From: Streptococcus himalayensis
GTDB taxonomy: Bacteria; Bacillota; Bacilli; Lactobacillales; Streptococcaceae
Direction of reading: 5' to 3'
DNA length: 64,000 nucleotides
Assembly: GCF_001708305.1 (NCBI RefSeq)
Contig: NZ_CP016953.1
Span: forward strand, 323,001 to 387,000
The notes under the pieces are model-generated. The model saw only the letters and a program-made list of their open reading frames with translations. It made no database searches and had not been told where the DNA came from. Both the position numbers and the translations under genes were made by a program. Position 1 is the first letter of the stretch. The number at the start of each line of letters is the position of its first letter. Of the stretch, positions 9,579 through 19,814 are shown piece after piece.

Positions 9579-9587
9579 CTAGTCGAT

Positions 9588-10628
9588 TTATTTACCAAGA
9601 GCCGCAGCCATTGTTGCAGCAACTTCTGATTCGAAGTCGTTCGCTGCTTTTTCAATTCCTTCACCCACTTCAAAGCGTGCAAATGCTACAACGCTAGCGT
9701 TCACTGAGTCAAGGTAAGCTTCAACTGTCTTGCTGTCATCCATGATGTAGACTTGTGCAAGAAGGGTGTAAGCTTGGTCAACTTTTGTATTGTCAAGCAT
9801 GAAGCGATCCATTTTACCTGGAAGGATTTTATCCCAGATTTTTTCTGGTTTGCCTTCAGCAGCCAATTCTGCTTTGATGTCTTCTTCTGCTTGCGCAATC
9901 ACATCGTCAGACAATTGTGCTTTTGATCCATATTTCAAGAATGGAAGGGCTGGTTTACCAACCATTGCACGGCTTTCATTGTCTTGTTCGATTGCGTGGT
10001 TCAATTGTGCCAATTCATCTTTCACGAATTGCTCATCCAATTCTTTATAAGAAAGAACAGTTGGTTTCATGGCAGCGATATGCATGGATACTTGTTTTGC
10101 AAGCGTTTCATCGCCACCTTCGATGACAGAGATAACACCGATACGTCCGCCATTGTGTTGGTAAGCTCCAAATGCTTGCGCATCTGTTTTTTCAATCAAG
10201 GCAAAACGACGGAAGGAGATTTTTTCTCCGATTGTCGCAGTTGCGTTTACGTAAGCTGCTTCAAGCGTTTCACCTGAAGGCATTGTAAGGGCAAGTGCTT
10301 CTTCGTTGTTAGCTGGTTTACCTGCTGCGATTACTTTAGCTGTTTCGTTTACCAATTCAACGAATTGAGCGTTTTTCGCAACAAAGTCCGTTTCAGCATT
10401 TACTTCAACAACTGCTGCTACATTCCCATCTACGTAAACACCAGTCAAACCTTCTGCTGCTACACGGTCAGCTTTCTTAGCTGCTTTTGCCATCCCTTTT
10501 TCACGAAGCAATTCAATCGCTTTTTCGATGTCCCCATCTACTTCAACAAGGGCTTTCTTCGCGTCCATGACACCAGCACCAGATTTCTCACGCAATTCTT
10601 TTACAAGCTTAGCTGTAATTTCTGCCAT
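9588..10628 (-). CDS. tsf: Translation elongation factor Ts
   Basis: 346 residues, the usual length in streptococci. EF-Ts exchanges GDP for GTP on EF-Tu. The N-terminal UBA-like module ([24 protein letters not shown]) and the conserved core motif [13 protein letters not shown] are clear, followed by the subdivided dimerization core. It lies 81 bp downstream of rpsB, with a terminator-like hairpin between the genes that probably sets the S2:EF-Ts ratio. The ATG is preceded by TAGGAGATC. Confidence 0.97.
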   Translation of the reverse strand: MAEITAKLVKELREKSGAGVMDAKKALVEVDGDIEKAIELLREKGMAKAAKKADRVAAEGLTGVYVDGNVAAVVEVNAETDFVAKNAQFVELVNETAKVIAAGKPANNEEALALTMPSGETLEAAYVNATATIGEKISFRRFALIEKTDAQAFGAYQHNGGRIGVISVIEGGDETLAKQVSMHIAAMKPTVLSYKELDEQFVKDELAQLNHAIEQDNESRAMVGKPALPFLKYGSKAQLSDDVIAQAEEDIKAELAAEGKPEKIWDKILPGKMDRFMLDNTKVDQAYTLLAQVYIMDDSKTVEAYLDSVNASVVAFARFEVGEGIEKAANDFESEVAATMAAALGK

Positions 10629-10655
10629 TATTAGATCTCCTATTTAGTTTTATTG

Positions 10656-10687
10656 AAAAAAAGGGGAGGGCTGAGCCCGCCCCTTAG
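10656..10687 (-). terminator. Attenuating hairpin between rpsB and tsf
   Basis: On the minus strand GGGGCGGGC-TCA-GCCCTCCCC, with one mismatch, is followed by TTTTTTT. It looks like an intrinsic terminator inside the operon, so partial read-through into tsf is likely. Confidence 0.7.
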
Positions 10688-10709
10688 GTTGTTTTACATG
10701 TTTATATGA

Positions 10710-11492
10710 TTAGTTGTTTTCGCCTTCTACAACTTCAACGATTTCTTCAATAGAAGTTGCTTCTGTTTCAGTAGCTACAAATTCTGCTTCTACTGATTCA
10801 ACGCTATCTTCACCTTGACGACCTTCGATGATTGCGTCAGCCATTTTCGCAGTGATCAATTTAACTGCACGGATTGCATCATCGTTTGCTGGAATGATTA
10901 CATCAATGTCATCTGGATCTGTGTTTGTATCCACCATCGCAACAACTGGAATACCCAATTTTTTCGCTTCTTTCACAGCGATTTGCTCTTTATGTGGATC
11001 CACTACATACATAACATCTGGAATACGTGGCATTTCTTCGATACCACCCAAGAATTTTTCAAGACGAGCACGTTGTTTGTTCAACAATGCTACTTCTTTC
11101 TTAGGAAGAACGTCAAAAATTCCTTCTTCTTCCATGCGTTTGATTTCTTTCAAACGAGCGACACGTTTTTGGATGGTTGCCCAGTTTGTAAGAGTTCCAC
11201 CCAACCAACGGTGGTTGATGTAGTATTGACCTGAACGTTCTGCTTCTTCTTTTACAGCGTCAGCAGCTTGTTTTTTCGTACCAACGAACAAGATAATCGC
11301 ATCGTTTGCAGCTGCATCACGGATAAAGTCGTAGGCTTGATCAGCGTATTTTACAGTTTGTTGAAGGTCAATCACGTGGATTCCGTTACGCTCTGTAAAG
11401 ATGTATTTTGCCATCTTAGGATTCCAGCGGCGAGTTTGGTGACCAAAGTGAACACCAGCCTCAAGAAGTTGTTTCATTGAAATTACTGCCAT
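10710..11492 (-). CDS. rpsB: Ribosomal protein S2
   Basis: 260 residues from the ATG at 11492 with AAGGAGA upstream; the open frame to 11576 is leader and has no RBS. S2 binds the 30S head-body junction and S1. Conserved signatures are [22 protein letters not shown] near the start and the central [19 protein letters not shown]. The C-terminal acidic tail (about 230-260) is typical of Firmicutes. First gene of rpsB-tsf, with a roughly 115-nt leader. Confidence 0.97.
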   Translation of the reverse strand: MAVISMKQLLEAGVHFGHQTRRWNPKMAKYIFTERNGIHVIDLQQTVKYADQAYDFIRDAAANDAIILFVGTKKQAADAVKEEAERSGQYYINHRWLGGTLTNWATIQKRVARLKEIKRMEEEGIFDVLPKKEVALLNKQRARLEKFLGGIEEMPRIPDVMYVVDPHKEQIAVKEAKKLGIPVVAMVDTNTDPDDIDVIIPANDDAIRAVKLITAKMADAIIEGRQGEDSVESVEAEFVATETEATSIEEIVEVVEGENN

Positions 11493-11611
11493 GAGTAATG
11501 TCTCCTTTTTTGTTTTTTCTCCTCTTTTAGATTTCAACTTGCAGGGCGACCAAGCGGCAACAGCTCCACAATTCATCTAAAATGAGTATTTGTTGTTTTT
11601 ACAACCTACTT

Positions 11612-11640
11612 AGTATACCAAAATTTTAGATGATTGACAA
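11612..11640 (-). promoter_or_regulatory. rpsB promoter
   Basis: TTGTCA - 17 bp - TATACT on the minus strand. The transcript would have a 5' leader of about 115 nt, long enough for ribosomal-protein autoregulation, although I see no recognisable fold. Confidence 0.75.
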
Positions 11641-11669
11641 GGGATTTTATACAGAATCTGACATTTTTC

Positions 11670-11708
11670 GATGAAAAACTCTGCTGATTCTTCACCAACA
11701 GAGTTTTG
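11670..11708 (-). terminator. Terminator of pbp1b
   Basis: AAAACTCTG / CAGAGTTTT inverted repeat just beyond the pbp1b stop, with a T-run on the minus strand. Confidence 0.75.
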
Positions 11709-11710
11709 TT

Positions 11711-14038
11711 TTATCGATTTCCTAAAATAGCTGCCCAGGCTTTCTGGTAATCGCTATCTGAACCACCAATTCCAAAGCGATAGCTTGTAGCAGGGGCGCC
11801 ATTTTTTGCCCAATAGCTTGGAACCATCTGACCACTCACACTGATCGTACGTCCATTGATTGTCACCGTTGCTGGTCTATCTCCTGTTGATTTCAAGACA
11901 TCTGTCTTAATGACACTAGGATCTAGGTTAAATTTTTCATTGATGCCCAGAACGCTCGGATCTGCTTGATGAATCGCGTTGACCAAGTTGGCCATAAAAT
12001 TGGCATTGTTATTATAGCCAGTCAGAGGAGCCATGGAGGTATTGTCATCATGCCCAATCCATCCTCCTAAGGTCACTTTAGGAGTTGATAACATCAGCCA
12101 CATATCGCCATTGAACTGGCTCGTTCCTGTTTTTCCAATCCAATCTCCGCCTGCTACTTGACCATTGATTTGCGACAAGCGAGAGCGGAAAGTCGTTGTG
12201 GCACCAGAGGTTAGAACCCCCCGAAGCAACTGCTGCATAATGGTCGCTGTAGCCTTGGAATACACTTGCACAGGATTATCTGTATGCTCATAAATCACAG
12301 TGCCATCTTTTTTGGTGATTTTTGCAACCATATACTTTTCTAGGTAGACTCCATTATTGGCCAAGGTTTGAAATCCGTTGGTATGTTGAGCAACAGAGAC
12401 TTCTACACCGCCCCCCATCGGGAGACTTTCAATACCGTATTCTGCAATATCATACCCCATTTTTTCCATGTATCCACGGACATTTACCCCTTTTTCTCGA
12501 AGCAGCTGGTAGGTCCAGTAAGCTGGAATATTCCAAGATGTATTCAGAGCCTCTTGGAGGTCCATCATGGCTGTTCCTCGGCTATCAACGTGCATAATCG
12601 GCTCCCCACTGGAGAAGTTGGTTGGGTAATTGGAAAGAACGCTGGCACTTCCCATCAAACCTTGATCGATGGCAATTCCATAGGCCAAAATCGGTTTAAT
12701 GGTGGATCCTGGCGAACGGACGGTGTCAAAGGCGTGATTATTTTGATTGGACTGGTAATCTCGTCCACCAATAAATCCAAGAACAGCCCCTGTTCGATTG
12801 TCCATCAACACATTTCCAGTCTCTACAAAACCAGTCCCGTCATTCAAAAGACCACCAAAATTGTCCACAGCATTCTGCATGGCTGTGTGGATATTTTTAT
12901 TGATGGTCGTGGTGACAATATAGCCTCCCTCGCTCAATTCTTTGGCAGCAAGTTCTTGGTAGGCCTTGACCGTCGCATCATTTTTCAAATCCTGCTCAGA
13001 AACCTGATCTCTCTTGATGACATAATCATACATCACTTTTCTGGCTTCTTCCATCGCTGTGAAGTAGAGGTAGTCATGGGTAATCTCTGGAATTCGCTCA
13101 GCTGGTAAAAATTCTTGGCTGAGGTCATAATCCTTGTAAAGATTATATTCTTCTTCTGTTAGAGCACCTGTCCGGTACATATTATAGAGGACATTCTTGG
13201 CTCGCTCTAGTCCCAGTGCCATATTTTCAGGACTTTTCAGGCGACCATCTGCTGCATAAGGAGAATAAACAATCGGACTTTGCGGAAGTCCAGCGATAAA
13301 GGCCGACTGCGGAATGCTCAAGTCCTTGGCTGCCACACCAAAGATTCCTCTAGCAGCCTCCTCTACACCTGCAATATTTTGCCCCTTATTATTCCGACCA
13401 AAGGGGGCAACGTTTAGGTAGGTTGTCAAAATCTCATCTTTTGATAAATAGCGTTCGAGGGCGAGTGCATCCACAATTTCCACTGCCTTGCGTTTAAAAG
13501 TCGGTGCGTCTCCCACCACCTGCTGCTTGATCAATTGCTGCGTGAGGGTCGAGCCTCCACTAGAAGAGCCAATCCCAACCACAGAGCCTAAGGTTGCCCG
13601 GAAAACTGCCTTGGTCACAATTCCATTATGCTCCTTAAAATGCTCATCTTCGGTAGCAATCACTGCTTTTTTAATATTTTCTGAAATATCTTGGCTTTCT
13701 ACTGCAACCCGTAACAAATCGCTATCAATGGCCGAAATCGAACTGCCATCCGCATACTTTAACTCAGAAATCGCTGAAATGTTACGGATTTGCGTGACCA
13801 ATTCTTCCTTATCTGGCACTTTAACATCATCCAAAAGACTAGCCGTATAGCCCAAGGCAATCCCTGTTCCAAATAAGAAACCCAGAAAACCTAAAATAAA
13901 TAGTAAATTAGAAAGGAGTTTCAAGGTTCTCAGACCCACACCTGCAACATCTCCTATGGTCCACTCTTCTTTGGGAATTCTTTCCTTTTTCGGTCGTTTC
14001 TGGAAGTAACCCTTCATACGTTCAATCATCTGTTTCAT
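11711..14038 (-). CDS. pbp1b: Class A penicillin-binding protein 1B
   Basis: 775 residues, a bifunctional peptidoglycan glycosyltransferase/transpeptidase. A short basic cytoplasmic tail and one membrane segment (about 42-65) are followed by the GT51 domain with [24 protein letters not shown] and EYNLYKD. The transpeptidase domain has SPGSTIKP (SxxK nucleophile), TSWN (SxN-like) and KTGTSQF (KTG). No PASTA domain or long Ser/Asn tail is present, so it is PBP1B-like rather than PBP1A. It is divergent from tyrS and monocistronic. Confidence 0.92.
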   Translation of the reverse strand: MKQMIERMKGYFQKRPKKERIPKEEWTIGDVAGVGLRTLKLLSNLLFILGFLGFLFGTGIALGYTASLLDDVKVPDKEELVTQIRNISAISELKYADGSSISAIDSDLLRVAVESQDISENIKKAVIATEDEHFKEHNGIVTKAVFRATLGSVVGIGSSSGGSTLTQQLIKQQVVGDAPTFKRKAVEIVDALALERYLSKDEILTTYLNVAPFGRNNKGQNIAGVEEAARGIFGVAAKDLSIPQSAFIAGLPQSPIVYSPYAADGRLKSPENMALGLERAKNVLYNMYRTGALTEEEYNLYKDYDLSQEFLPAERIPEITHDYLYFTAMEEARKVMYDYVIKRDQVSEQDLKNDATVKAYQELAAKELSEGGYIVTTTINKNIHTAMQNAVDNFGGLLNDGTGFVETGNVLMDNRTGAVLGFIGGRDYQSNQNNHAFDTVRSPGSTIKPILAYGIAIDQGLMGSASVLSNYPTNFSSGEPIMHVDSRGTAMMDLQEALNTSWNIPAYWTYQLLREKGVNVRGYMEKMGYDIAEYGIESLPMGGGVEVSVAQHTNGFQTLANNGVYLEKYMVAKITKKDGTVIYEHTDNPVQVYSKATATIMQQLLRGVLTSGATTTFRSRLSQINGQVAGGDWIGKTGTSQFNGDMWLMLSTPKVTLGGWIGHDDNTSMAPLTGYNNNANFMANLVNAIHQADPSVLGINEKFNLDPSVIKTDVLKSTGDRPATVTINGRTISVSGQMVPSYWAKNGAPATSYRFGIGGSDSDYQKAWAAILGNR

Positions 14039-14063
14039 GCTCTTTCACCTCATAGTTAGAACT

Positions 14064-14093
14064 ATTATAGCAAATTTTTAATCTTCCTTACAA
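14064..14093 (-). promoter_or_regulatory. pbp1b promoter
   Basis: TTGTAA - 18 bp - TATAAT with a TGC extension before the -10, 25 bp upstream of the start codon. Confidence 0.7.
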
Positions 14094-14151
14094 ACGAAGG
14101 GCTGAAAATTCAAACTTTTTTAGCAAATCCATCCCTTTCTTCCCCATTTTA

Positions 14152-14160
14152 TGGTACAAT
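14152..14160 (+). promoter_or_regulatory. Extended -10 promoter of tyrS
   Basis: TGGTACAAT lies 34 bp upstream of the tyrS ATG. The leader is too short for a T-box. Confidence 0.55.
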
Positions 14161-14194
14161 GGAATCTAACTATAAACAAAAAAGGAGAAGAGAC

Positions 14195-15451
14195 ATGCAC
14201 ATTTTTGATGAGCTAAAAGAACGTGGCTTGGTTTTTCAAACCACAGATGAAGATGCTTTACGAAAAGCCTTAGAAGAGGGTCAAGTCTCTTATTATTCAG
14301 GCTACGATCCCACTGCCGACAGCCTACATTTAGGACATTTGGTCCCAATCCTTGTCTGCCGCCACTTGCAACTGGCTGGTCACAAACCCTACCCTCTTGT
14401 AGGAGGCGCAACTGGTCTGATTGGAGACCCTTCTTTCAAAGATACCGAACGGAGCTTGCAAACAAAAGATACGGTGGATAGCTGGGTGAAAAGTATCCAA
14501 GCTCAACTAGAACGTTTCCTTGATTTTGAAAATGGGGACAACAAGGCTGTCATGACCAACAACTATGATTGGTTCGCGAGCATCAGTTTTATTGATTTCT
14601 TGCGCGACATCGGCAAATACTTCACGGTCAACTACATGATGAGTAAGGAATCAGTGAAAAAGCGGATTGAAACAGGGATTTCCTACACAGAATTTGCCTA
14701 CCAAATCATGCAAGGCTTTGACTTCTATGAACTCAATCGCTTGCATAATGTCACTCTCCAAATTGGCGGAAGTGACCAGTGGGGCAATATGACTGCCGGA
14801 ACTGAATTACTCCGCCGTAAGGCAGACAAAACTGGCCATGTCATTACTGTTCCACTCATTACTGATGCGACTGGTAAAAAATTCGGAAAATCAGAAGGCA
14901 ATGCCGTTTGGCTCAATGCTGATAAGACTTCACCATACGAAATGTACCAATTTTGGATGAATGTTATGGATGCCGATGCCATTCGTTTCTTGAAAATTTT
15001 CACCTTCTTACCACTTGACGAAATTGAAGAAATCCGAAAACAATTTGAAGCAGCACCTCATGAACGCCTAGCTCAAAAAATCCTTGCCCGTGAAGTGGTG
15101 ACCTTGGTCCACGGTGAAGCAGCTTACAAAGAAGCACTAAACATTACTGAGCAACTGTTTGCAGGAAATATCAAAAACCTTTCTGTCAAAGAACTCAAAC
15201 AAGGACTTCGTGGCGTGCCAAACCACACTGTAACAGCAGAGGATAGCCTCAACATTGTTGAACTCCTTGTGACGGCAGGCGTTGTGAATTCTAAGCGTCA
15301 AGCTCGTGAAGATGTCCAAAATGGAGCGATTTACCTGAACGGAGATCGTGTACAGGATCTTGACTATGCATTGACAGATGCTGACAAACTCGAAAACGAA
15401 TTAACCGTTATCCGCCGTGGTAAGAAAAAATATTTCGTTATTACTTATTAA
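14195..15451 (+). CDS. tyrS: Tyrosyl-tRNA synthetase
   Basis: 418 residues, starting at the ATG at 14195 behind AAAGGAGAAG; the longer frame from 14159 would include the SD. A class I aminoacyl-tRNA synthetase charging tRNA-Tyr. The HIGH-type signature is HLGHL within [14 protein letters not shown], the KMSKS-type motif is KFGKS, and the tyrosine pocket contains YEFAYQ-like and GGSDQWGN segments. A C-terminal S4 domain (about 350-418) contains [18 protein letters not shown]. Unlike many Bacillus tyrS genes there is no room for a T-box. Followed by a terminator and the HIT gene. Confidence 0.97.
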   Translation: MHIFDELKERGLVFQTTDEDALRKALEEGQVSYYSGYDPTADSLHLGHLVPILVCRHLQLAGHKPYPLVGGATGLIGDPSFKDTERSLQTKDTVDSWVKSIQAQLERFLDFENGDNKAVMTNNYDWFASISFIDFLRDIGKYFTVNYMMSKESVKKRIETGISYTEFAYQIMQGFDFYELNRLHNVTLQIGGSDQWGNMTAGTELLRRKADKTGHVITVPLITDATGKKFGKSEGNAVWLNADKTSPYEMYQFWMNVMDADAIRFLKIFTFLPLDEIEEIRKQFEAAPHERLAQKILAREVVTLVHGEAAYKEALNITEQLFAGNIKNLSVKELKQGLRGVPNHTVTAEDSLNIVELLVTAGVVNSKRQAREDVQNGAIYLNGDRVQDLDYALTDADKLENELTVIRRGKKKYFVITY

Positions 15452-15454
15452 CCA

Positions 15455-15484
15455 TAAAAACTGGGACTTGCTCTCAGTTTTTAC
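15455..15484 (+). terminator. Terminator of tyrS
   Basis: AAAAACTG...CAGTTTTT hairpin starting 4 bp after the stop. Confidence 0.75.
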
Positions 15485-15512
15485 TATCTCATCTTAAAAA
15501 GGGGAGCAGAGC

Positions 15513-15902
15513 ATGACGTGTATCTTTTGTCACGATATTTCAGAGGAAGCCATTCTGTATCAAAGCAGACATTTCAAACTAGTTTGGGATATAGACCCCA
15601 TTCAGACAGGACACCTCTTGATAATCAGTAAAGACCATTTTACCAGCCTGTCTGAACTCCCCTTGCCCCTTCTTCATGAGCTAGCAGAGCTAGAGCAAGA
15701 GGTGATCACTCTTATGGAGGAGACACTCCCCATTGACGGTGTTACTCTTCTACGCAATGACAAAAATCTAATGGACGAGGGGACACATTTTCATTCCCAT
15801 CTTATCCCACGGCAAAAAGGAGACGGTTTTTGGGAGCATATCACCCTCCATAAGAGTTCCTACTCCCTTCACATCTTAGAACAAACCATGAGGTCTCGTT
15901 AA
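15513..15902 (+). CDS. HIT-family nucleotide hydrolase/transferase
   Basis: 129 residues. Histidine-triad proteins cleave nucleoside phosphoramidates or dinucleotides. The catalytic triad is seen as THFHSHLIPR (HxHxH), with the N-terminal CIFC pair and the GHLLIISKDHF strand typical of the fold. The RBS is AAAGGGGAGCAGAGC before the ATG. The stop overlaps the start of rlmA by one base (TAATG), so the two are translationally coupled. The substrate cannot be told from sequence. Confidence 0.88.
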   Translation: MTCIFCHDISEEAILYQSRHFKLVWDIDPIQTGHLLIISKDHFTSLSELPLPLLHELAELEQEVITLMEETLPIDGVTLLRNDKNLMDEGTHFHSHLIPRQKGDGFWEHITLHKSSYSLHILEQTMRSR

Positions 15903-16732
15903 TGCTTCCAAATGTTTCACCCTTTGCACATGCCCACCGCCATTTCAGCTGCCCTCTTTGCAAGGAACTTTTAAATCTGCAAGAAAAGAGCCTGATTTGC
16001 CCCAACAGACACTGCTTTGACATCAGTAAGTTTGGTTATGTCAACCTTGCTCCCCATATCAAGCAATCCAAAACCTATGATAAGGAAAATTTCCAACAGC
16101 GGCAATTGGTGCTAGAAGCTGGTTACTACCAGCATATTTTACAAGTGCTTAACGATTTATTGGGCAAGCAAACAGAGCACGAGCATATTCTCGATGTTGG
16201 CTGCGGGGAGGGTTACTATACACGCCATCTACAACAAGCTTTTCCCACTAAAACCTTCTATGCTTTTGACTTATCCAAGCACTCGGTACAATTAGGTGCC
16301 AAGAGTGACAAAGAAAAAGCCATCCGCTGGTTTGTGGCAGACCTTGCCAAACTTCCGCTACAAGAAAATAGCATGGATATGTTATTAGATATCTTCTCTC
16401 CGGCCCACTATCAGGAATTCAAACGTGTCTTAGCTCCCAACGGCAAGCTCATCAAGGTCATTCCCACTAAAGAGCACCTCAAGGAGATTCGCCAGAAAGT
16501 AGGAAAAACGGACTATAACAACCAAGATATCATCGAGCATTTCAGGGAATACTTTGAGATAGAGAGCACTATCTCCGCAACAGCGACCTATCCTCTAACC
16601 GAGGACAGCAAAGTAGCCCTCCTTGCCATGACTCCCCTCCTCTTTCATATAGATAAAACAAGTATGGATTGGTCTGATTTGACAGAGATTACCATTTCCA
16701 GTCAAATTTTGATCGGACGTCAAAAAGGCTAG
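15902..16732 (+). CDS. rlmA: 23S rRNA (guanine-N1-)-methyltransferase RlmA
   Basis: 276 residues. An N-terminal zinc finger (CPLC...CPNRHCF, Cys pairs about 18-21 and 34-38) precedes a Rossmann methyltransferase with SAM motif ILDVGCGEGYY and the IFSPAHYQEFKRVL segment typical of RlmA. In Gram-positives the RlmA(II)/TlrB type methylates G748 of 23S rRNA, which affects telithromycin and tylosin interaction; choosing G748 over G745 is inferred from the taxon. Starts with a one-base overlap with the HIT gene. Confidence 0.88.
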   Translation: MLPNVSPFAHAHRHFSCPLCKELLNLQEKSLICPNRHCFDISKFGYVNLAPHIKQSKTYDKENFQQRQLVLEAGYYQHILQVLNDLLGKQTEHEHILDVGCGEGYYTRHLQQAFPTKTFYAFDLSKHSVQLGAKSDKEKAIRWFVADLAKLPLQENSMDMLLDIFSPAHYQEFKRVLAPNGKLIKVIPTKEHLKEIRQKVGKTDYNNQDIIEHFREYFEIESTISATATYPLTEDSKVALLAMTPLLFHIDKTSMDWSDLTEITISSQILIGRQKG

Positions 16733-16846
16733 AATAGCCATCTTAACTCTCGTTAGGCTTTGATATTTCAACAACTTGACGACCGACAAAGAAATGTAGT
16801 CTGGCTATCCAATCTATCAAACTTCAATAAACGACCCTTCTGATCA

Positions 16847-16884
16847 TAAAAGGTTAGCAAACATCATGTTGCTAACCTTTTTTA
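16847..16884 (+). terminator. Terminator after rlmA
   Basis: AAAGGTTAGCAA / TTGCTAACCTTTTTT perfect hairpin with T-run. It lies about 115 bp after the stop. Confidence 0.85.
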
Positions 16885-17086
16885 GTACTCTATAAACATC
16901 AAAATCTGACTAGGTTCTACAATCGAGAATTGTGGAAGATGAAGCATAAAACTAACCTAACTTGTGCCCTAAAAAACGCAGGGGTAACGGAGATTAGCTG
17001 AGGATTATTTCCAACTTTCAACAATCCACTGGACTGTTGAAGCAAGGTGAGTTAACAAGGTCAGATTTTGATGTTTGACGAGTATA
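16885..17086 (+). repeat. MITE-like repeat, family B
   Basis: About 200 bp with inverted ends (TACTCTATAAACATCAAAATC at the left; GATTTTGATGTTTGACGAGTA at the right). It contains two internal stem-loops: TACAATCGAGAATTGTGGA and CTTTCAACAATCCACTGGACTG...TTGAAG. An inverted copy lies at 44009-44224. Confidence 0.75.
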
Positions 17087-17155
17087 GACTGACAGAAAGA
17101 TTTCTCCATCAAGTCAGTCAAAACAAAAAATCATTCGATGCTCTCAACTTTAAAG

Positions 17156-17284
17156 CTGTATTCACAATATGATGCATTTGAAAGGCGACCTCAGATACTA
17201 ACTTTTCAACATTCTGGGAAGTTAGGTTTGTGAAATTATCGCAAATTAGCTTATTTTAAGGATCCTGCGATGGTGTGAATACAG
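17156..17284. repeat. Inverted repeat flanking about 107 bp of non-coding sequence
   Basis: CTGTATTCACA at 17156-17166 is repeated inverted as TGTGAATACAG at 17274-17284. The rest of 17087-17408 has no gene that I can see. Confidence 0.4.
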
Positions 17285-17408
17285 GTTCTTAGAATGCAAT
17301 GTCTTTGAACTTACAACTGAAATTCAGCCTTTGTCAAAATGTTCTCCGAGAGAGTTTTTTAATTTGCCAACCTTATATATAGTAGTTTTACAAAGTAGAA
17401 TCGAGGAA

Positions 17409-18086
17409 TTAGCGACGGCTAAAAGCTAGAAAGAGTAAACCAAATACCAACAAAAGATAGGCAACAAGGGCTAGAATTCTTTCTACTAAACTATACGCTC
17501 GTCTTTCCCCTCGCACCGGCAGAAACACAGCACAGAGGGCACCTCCTAGTGCTCCCCCCAGATGGCCTCCTAGACTAATTCCCGGCAACAGACTAAAGAG
17601 TAAATTAACCACCAAAAGCGACCGATAGGATTGTCCCAACTGCTGAATATAGGGATTTCTAACCGCATAGCGAAGCATGATAATAGCTCCAAAAATCCCA
17701 AACAGCGAGGTAGAAGCTCCTGCTCCCACCGCATTTGGGGTGAAGAAAAAGACAAACATATTTCCCATGATACCTGCCAACAGATAGAGCAAGAGAAACT
17801 TAATAGAGCCAAAAATATCCTCCGCCTGCCGACCGATAAAATATAAGGTCAGCATATTGAGGAAAAAATGCTCGAAGCCAATGTGGACAAAAATCGCTGA
17901 TACTAGCCGCCATAGCTGACTTGGAAAAGCCAGCATTGCCTGTCCATAAACACCGCCAAAATCAAAAATAGTTTGCGTGCTACTATAAGCAAAGCCTCGC
18001 AACAGTAACATCGCTAAGAACACAAGCGTTGTCAATGCCAGTAAACCGCTGGTCACTGGGTAACGCTTATCCCATAGTTTTTCCAT
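17409..18086 (-). CDS. Rhomboid-family intramembrane serine protease
   Basis: 225 residues with about six membrane helices. The rhomboid signatures are HIGFEHFFLNMLTLYFIG (membrane loop and Asn), the nucleophile motif GAGASTSLFG, and the catalytic histidine in GGHLGGALGG. It cleaves membrane proteins within the bilayer; the substrate is unknown. It overlaps the 3' end of the 5-formyl-THF cyclo-ligase gene by 20 bp, a neighbour pair common in Gram-positives. Confidence 0.92.
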   Translation of the reverse strand: MEKLWDKRYPVTSGLLALTTLVFLAMLLLRGFAYSSTQTIFDFGGVYGQAMLAFPSQLWRLVSAIFVHIGFEHFFLNMLTLYFIGRQAEDIFGSIKFLLLYLLAGIMGNMFVFFFTPNAVGAGASTSLFGIFGAIIMLRYAVRNPYIQQLGQSYRSLLVVNLLFSLLPGISLGGHLGGALGGALCAVFLPVRGERRAYSLVERILALVAYLLLVFGLLFLAFSRR

Positions 18087-18606
18087 ATTTATATACCTTT
18101 CCTATCTGAATATCATGGACCTCAGGCTCAAAATCCCTTTCTTGAAAGCCATAAATCGTACTAACCGTTTTACCCTTATAATCCGCCAAATAGCGGTCAT
18201 AATAGCCACCACCATAGCCAATCCGATACCCCTCTTTCGTAAAGACAACCCCGGGAACATGAATCAAGTCAATCATAGCTGGATCAACCGCAAGCTCGCT
18301 CCGAGGCTCTAATAGACCAAAAGAAGTTTGCACCAGTTGCTCAGGATTATAGTCCACAAAAATCATCCGCCCCTGTGGATAAGTCTTGGGGACTAGCACC
18401 TGCTTTCCATCCTTTAAAGCTGTCGCAATCAGGAAATCTGTTGCCATCTCGTGAGAAAAGGACAGATAAGTGGCAAGCACCTTCGCCTTTTGATAGGCAG
18501 TGCTAGCTAATATTTGCCCAATAAGCCACTCATCTGCCCGCTCCTTTTCAGCACCCGAAAAATCTTTCATCCAGCTCAATACTTCTTGTCTTAATGCGTC
18601 TTTCAT
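18067..18606 (-). CDS. 5-formyltetrahydrofolate cyclo-ligase
   Basis: 179 residues from the ATG at 18606 behind AGGAGGAG; the frame to 18642 would include the RBS. The enzyme converts 5-formyl-THF to 5,10-methenyl-THF with ATP. Family marks are the N-terminal DALRQEVLSWM helix, VPGVVFTKEGYRIGYGGG and YYDRYL. It probably forms a transcription unit with the upstream dapD-dapL genes and the rhomboid gene downstream. Confidence 0.92.
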   Translation of the reverse strand: MKDALRQEVLSWMKDFSGAEKERADEWLIGQILASTAYQKAKVLATYLSFSHEMATDFLIATALKDGKQVLVPKTYPQGRMIFVDYNPEQLVQTSFGLLEPRSELAVDPAMIDLIHVPGVVFTKEGYRIGYGGGYYDRYLADYKGKTVSTIYGFQERDFEPEVHDIQIGKVYKYGKTMG

Positions 18607-18672
18607 CTCTCCTCCTAAAAGGGGAAAAGAGAGAGGGAACATGTCCCACCTCTCCTACATCACTGATATCCC

Positions 18673-19803
18673 CTATTCTTCACTTTTCATCCGTAAAAAT
18701 TTCCCAACTTTTTCGATGGCAAATGGCAAAGCGGCTTCATCTGGCGTCATCTTAGGATGATGGAGAGCATAAGGGCTATCAATCCCTAGCCAAAACATGA
18801 CCCCATCCACCTTATTTAGCAGATAACCAAAGTCTTCTCCTGTCATAGCTGGAAGACAATCAATCAAATCCACGCCTTCTTCCTCCTCAAAGAAGGTCAT
18901 CATTTGATCTGCCAAGCCTGCATGATTTTCCACAGGAAGATAGCCCCCCTGTTTCAGCTCGATTTCGAGCTCCATTCCAAAGGACTGAGCCACACCTTCA
19001 GCAATGATCCGAACCCGCTCTTGGGTCAAGCGATTCATCTCCATAGTCAAGGTTCGGATAGTACCATGTAAAAAGGCTGTTTCTGCGATGACATTATTGG
19101 TCACTCCTGCCTGCATTGCACCAAAGGTCACCACAGCTCCTTCAATGGGATCGACATTGCGACTGACAACGGATTGCACTTGGGTCACAAAATAACTTGC
19201 TGCCACCAAGGCATCATTTGCCTCATGTGGAAAGGCAGCATGCCCTCCCTTGCCCTTAAAGGTCAATTTGACCTCACAAGTCCCTGCAAATAAGGTTCCA
19301 CGATTGGTCGCAATCGCACCGACCTTCAAATCAGGACGGACATGTAAGGCATAAAACTCATCTGGCAACCACTCGCCAAAGGCTCCATCTTCATACATGA
19401 GCATACCCCCAGCTTCGTTTTCCTCAGCTGGCTGAAAGATAAAGAGAAGATGATTCTTTGGCTGTTTTTGCGTCAGTTGCTCCAGCAAACCTAGGGCAAT
19501 CGTCATGTGCATGTCATGGCCACAAGCATGCATGCGTCCTTCGTGCTGACTAGCAAAAGGAAGCCCAGTATCCTCTACAATCGGCAGACCATCAATATCC
19601 GTCCGCCAGCCAATCGTTTTAGTCGGTGCACTTCCTTTAACAAAGACTAAAATTCCCGTTCGCCAAGTTCTGATTTCAACGAAATCAAGGCTCTCTGTTA
19701 AATCCTTAATGACCCGCATGAGATAGGCATGGGTCTTAAATTCTTCTAATCCAATTTCAGGAATCTGATGAAGATCCCGGCGGATTTGGTGAATATCTAG
19801 CAT
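18673..19803 (-). CDS. dapL: N-acetyldiaminopimelate deacetylase (M20 family)
   Basis: 376 residues. An M20 zinc amidohydrolase with metal ligands in [13 protein letters not shown] and [10 protein letters not shown], and a lid/dimerization domain (about 175-290). M20 enzymes are varied, but this gene begins 11 bp after dapD, which supports the acetyl branch of meso-DAP/lysine synthesis (N-acetyl-LL-DAP to LL-DAP). The start is the ATG at 19803 behind AGGTGAGAAG. Confidence 0.88.
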   Translation of the reverse strand: MLDIHQIRRDLHQIPEIGLEEFKTHAYLMRVIKDLTESLDFVEIRTWRTGILVFVKGSAPTKTIGWRTDIDGLPIVEDTGLPFASQHEGRMHACGHDMHMTIALGLLEQLTQKQPKNHLLFIFQPAEENEAGGMLMYEDGAFGEWLPDEFYALHVRPDLKVGAIATNRGTLFAGTCEVKLTFKGKGGHAAFPHEANDALVAASYFVTQVQSVVSRNVDPIEGAVVTFGAMQAGVTNNVIAETAFLHGTIRTLTMEMNRLTQERVRIIAEGVAQSFGMELEIELKQGGYLPVENHAGLADQMMTFFEEEEGVDLIDCLPAMTGEDFGYLLNKVDGVMFWLGIDSPYALHHPKMTPDEAALPFAIEKVGKFLRMKSEE

Positions 19804-19814
19804 CTTCTCACCTA

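Noticed and set aside
11493..11611. Named ribosomal-protein leader in front of rpsB
   Set aside because: The leader is long enough, but I could not identify a known S2-binding fold by eye.
12368..13108. 246-codon plus-strand open frame
   Set aside because: It lies fully antisense inside pbp1b, has no RBS, and its composition reflects the opposite strand.
14160..14194. T-box riboswitch before tyrS
   Set aside because: Only about 35 bp separate the -10 and the start codon, too short for specifier and antiterminator.
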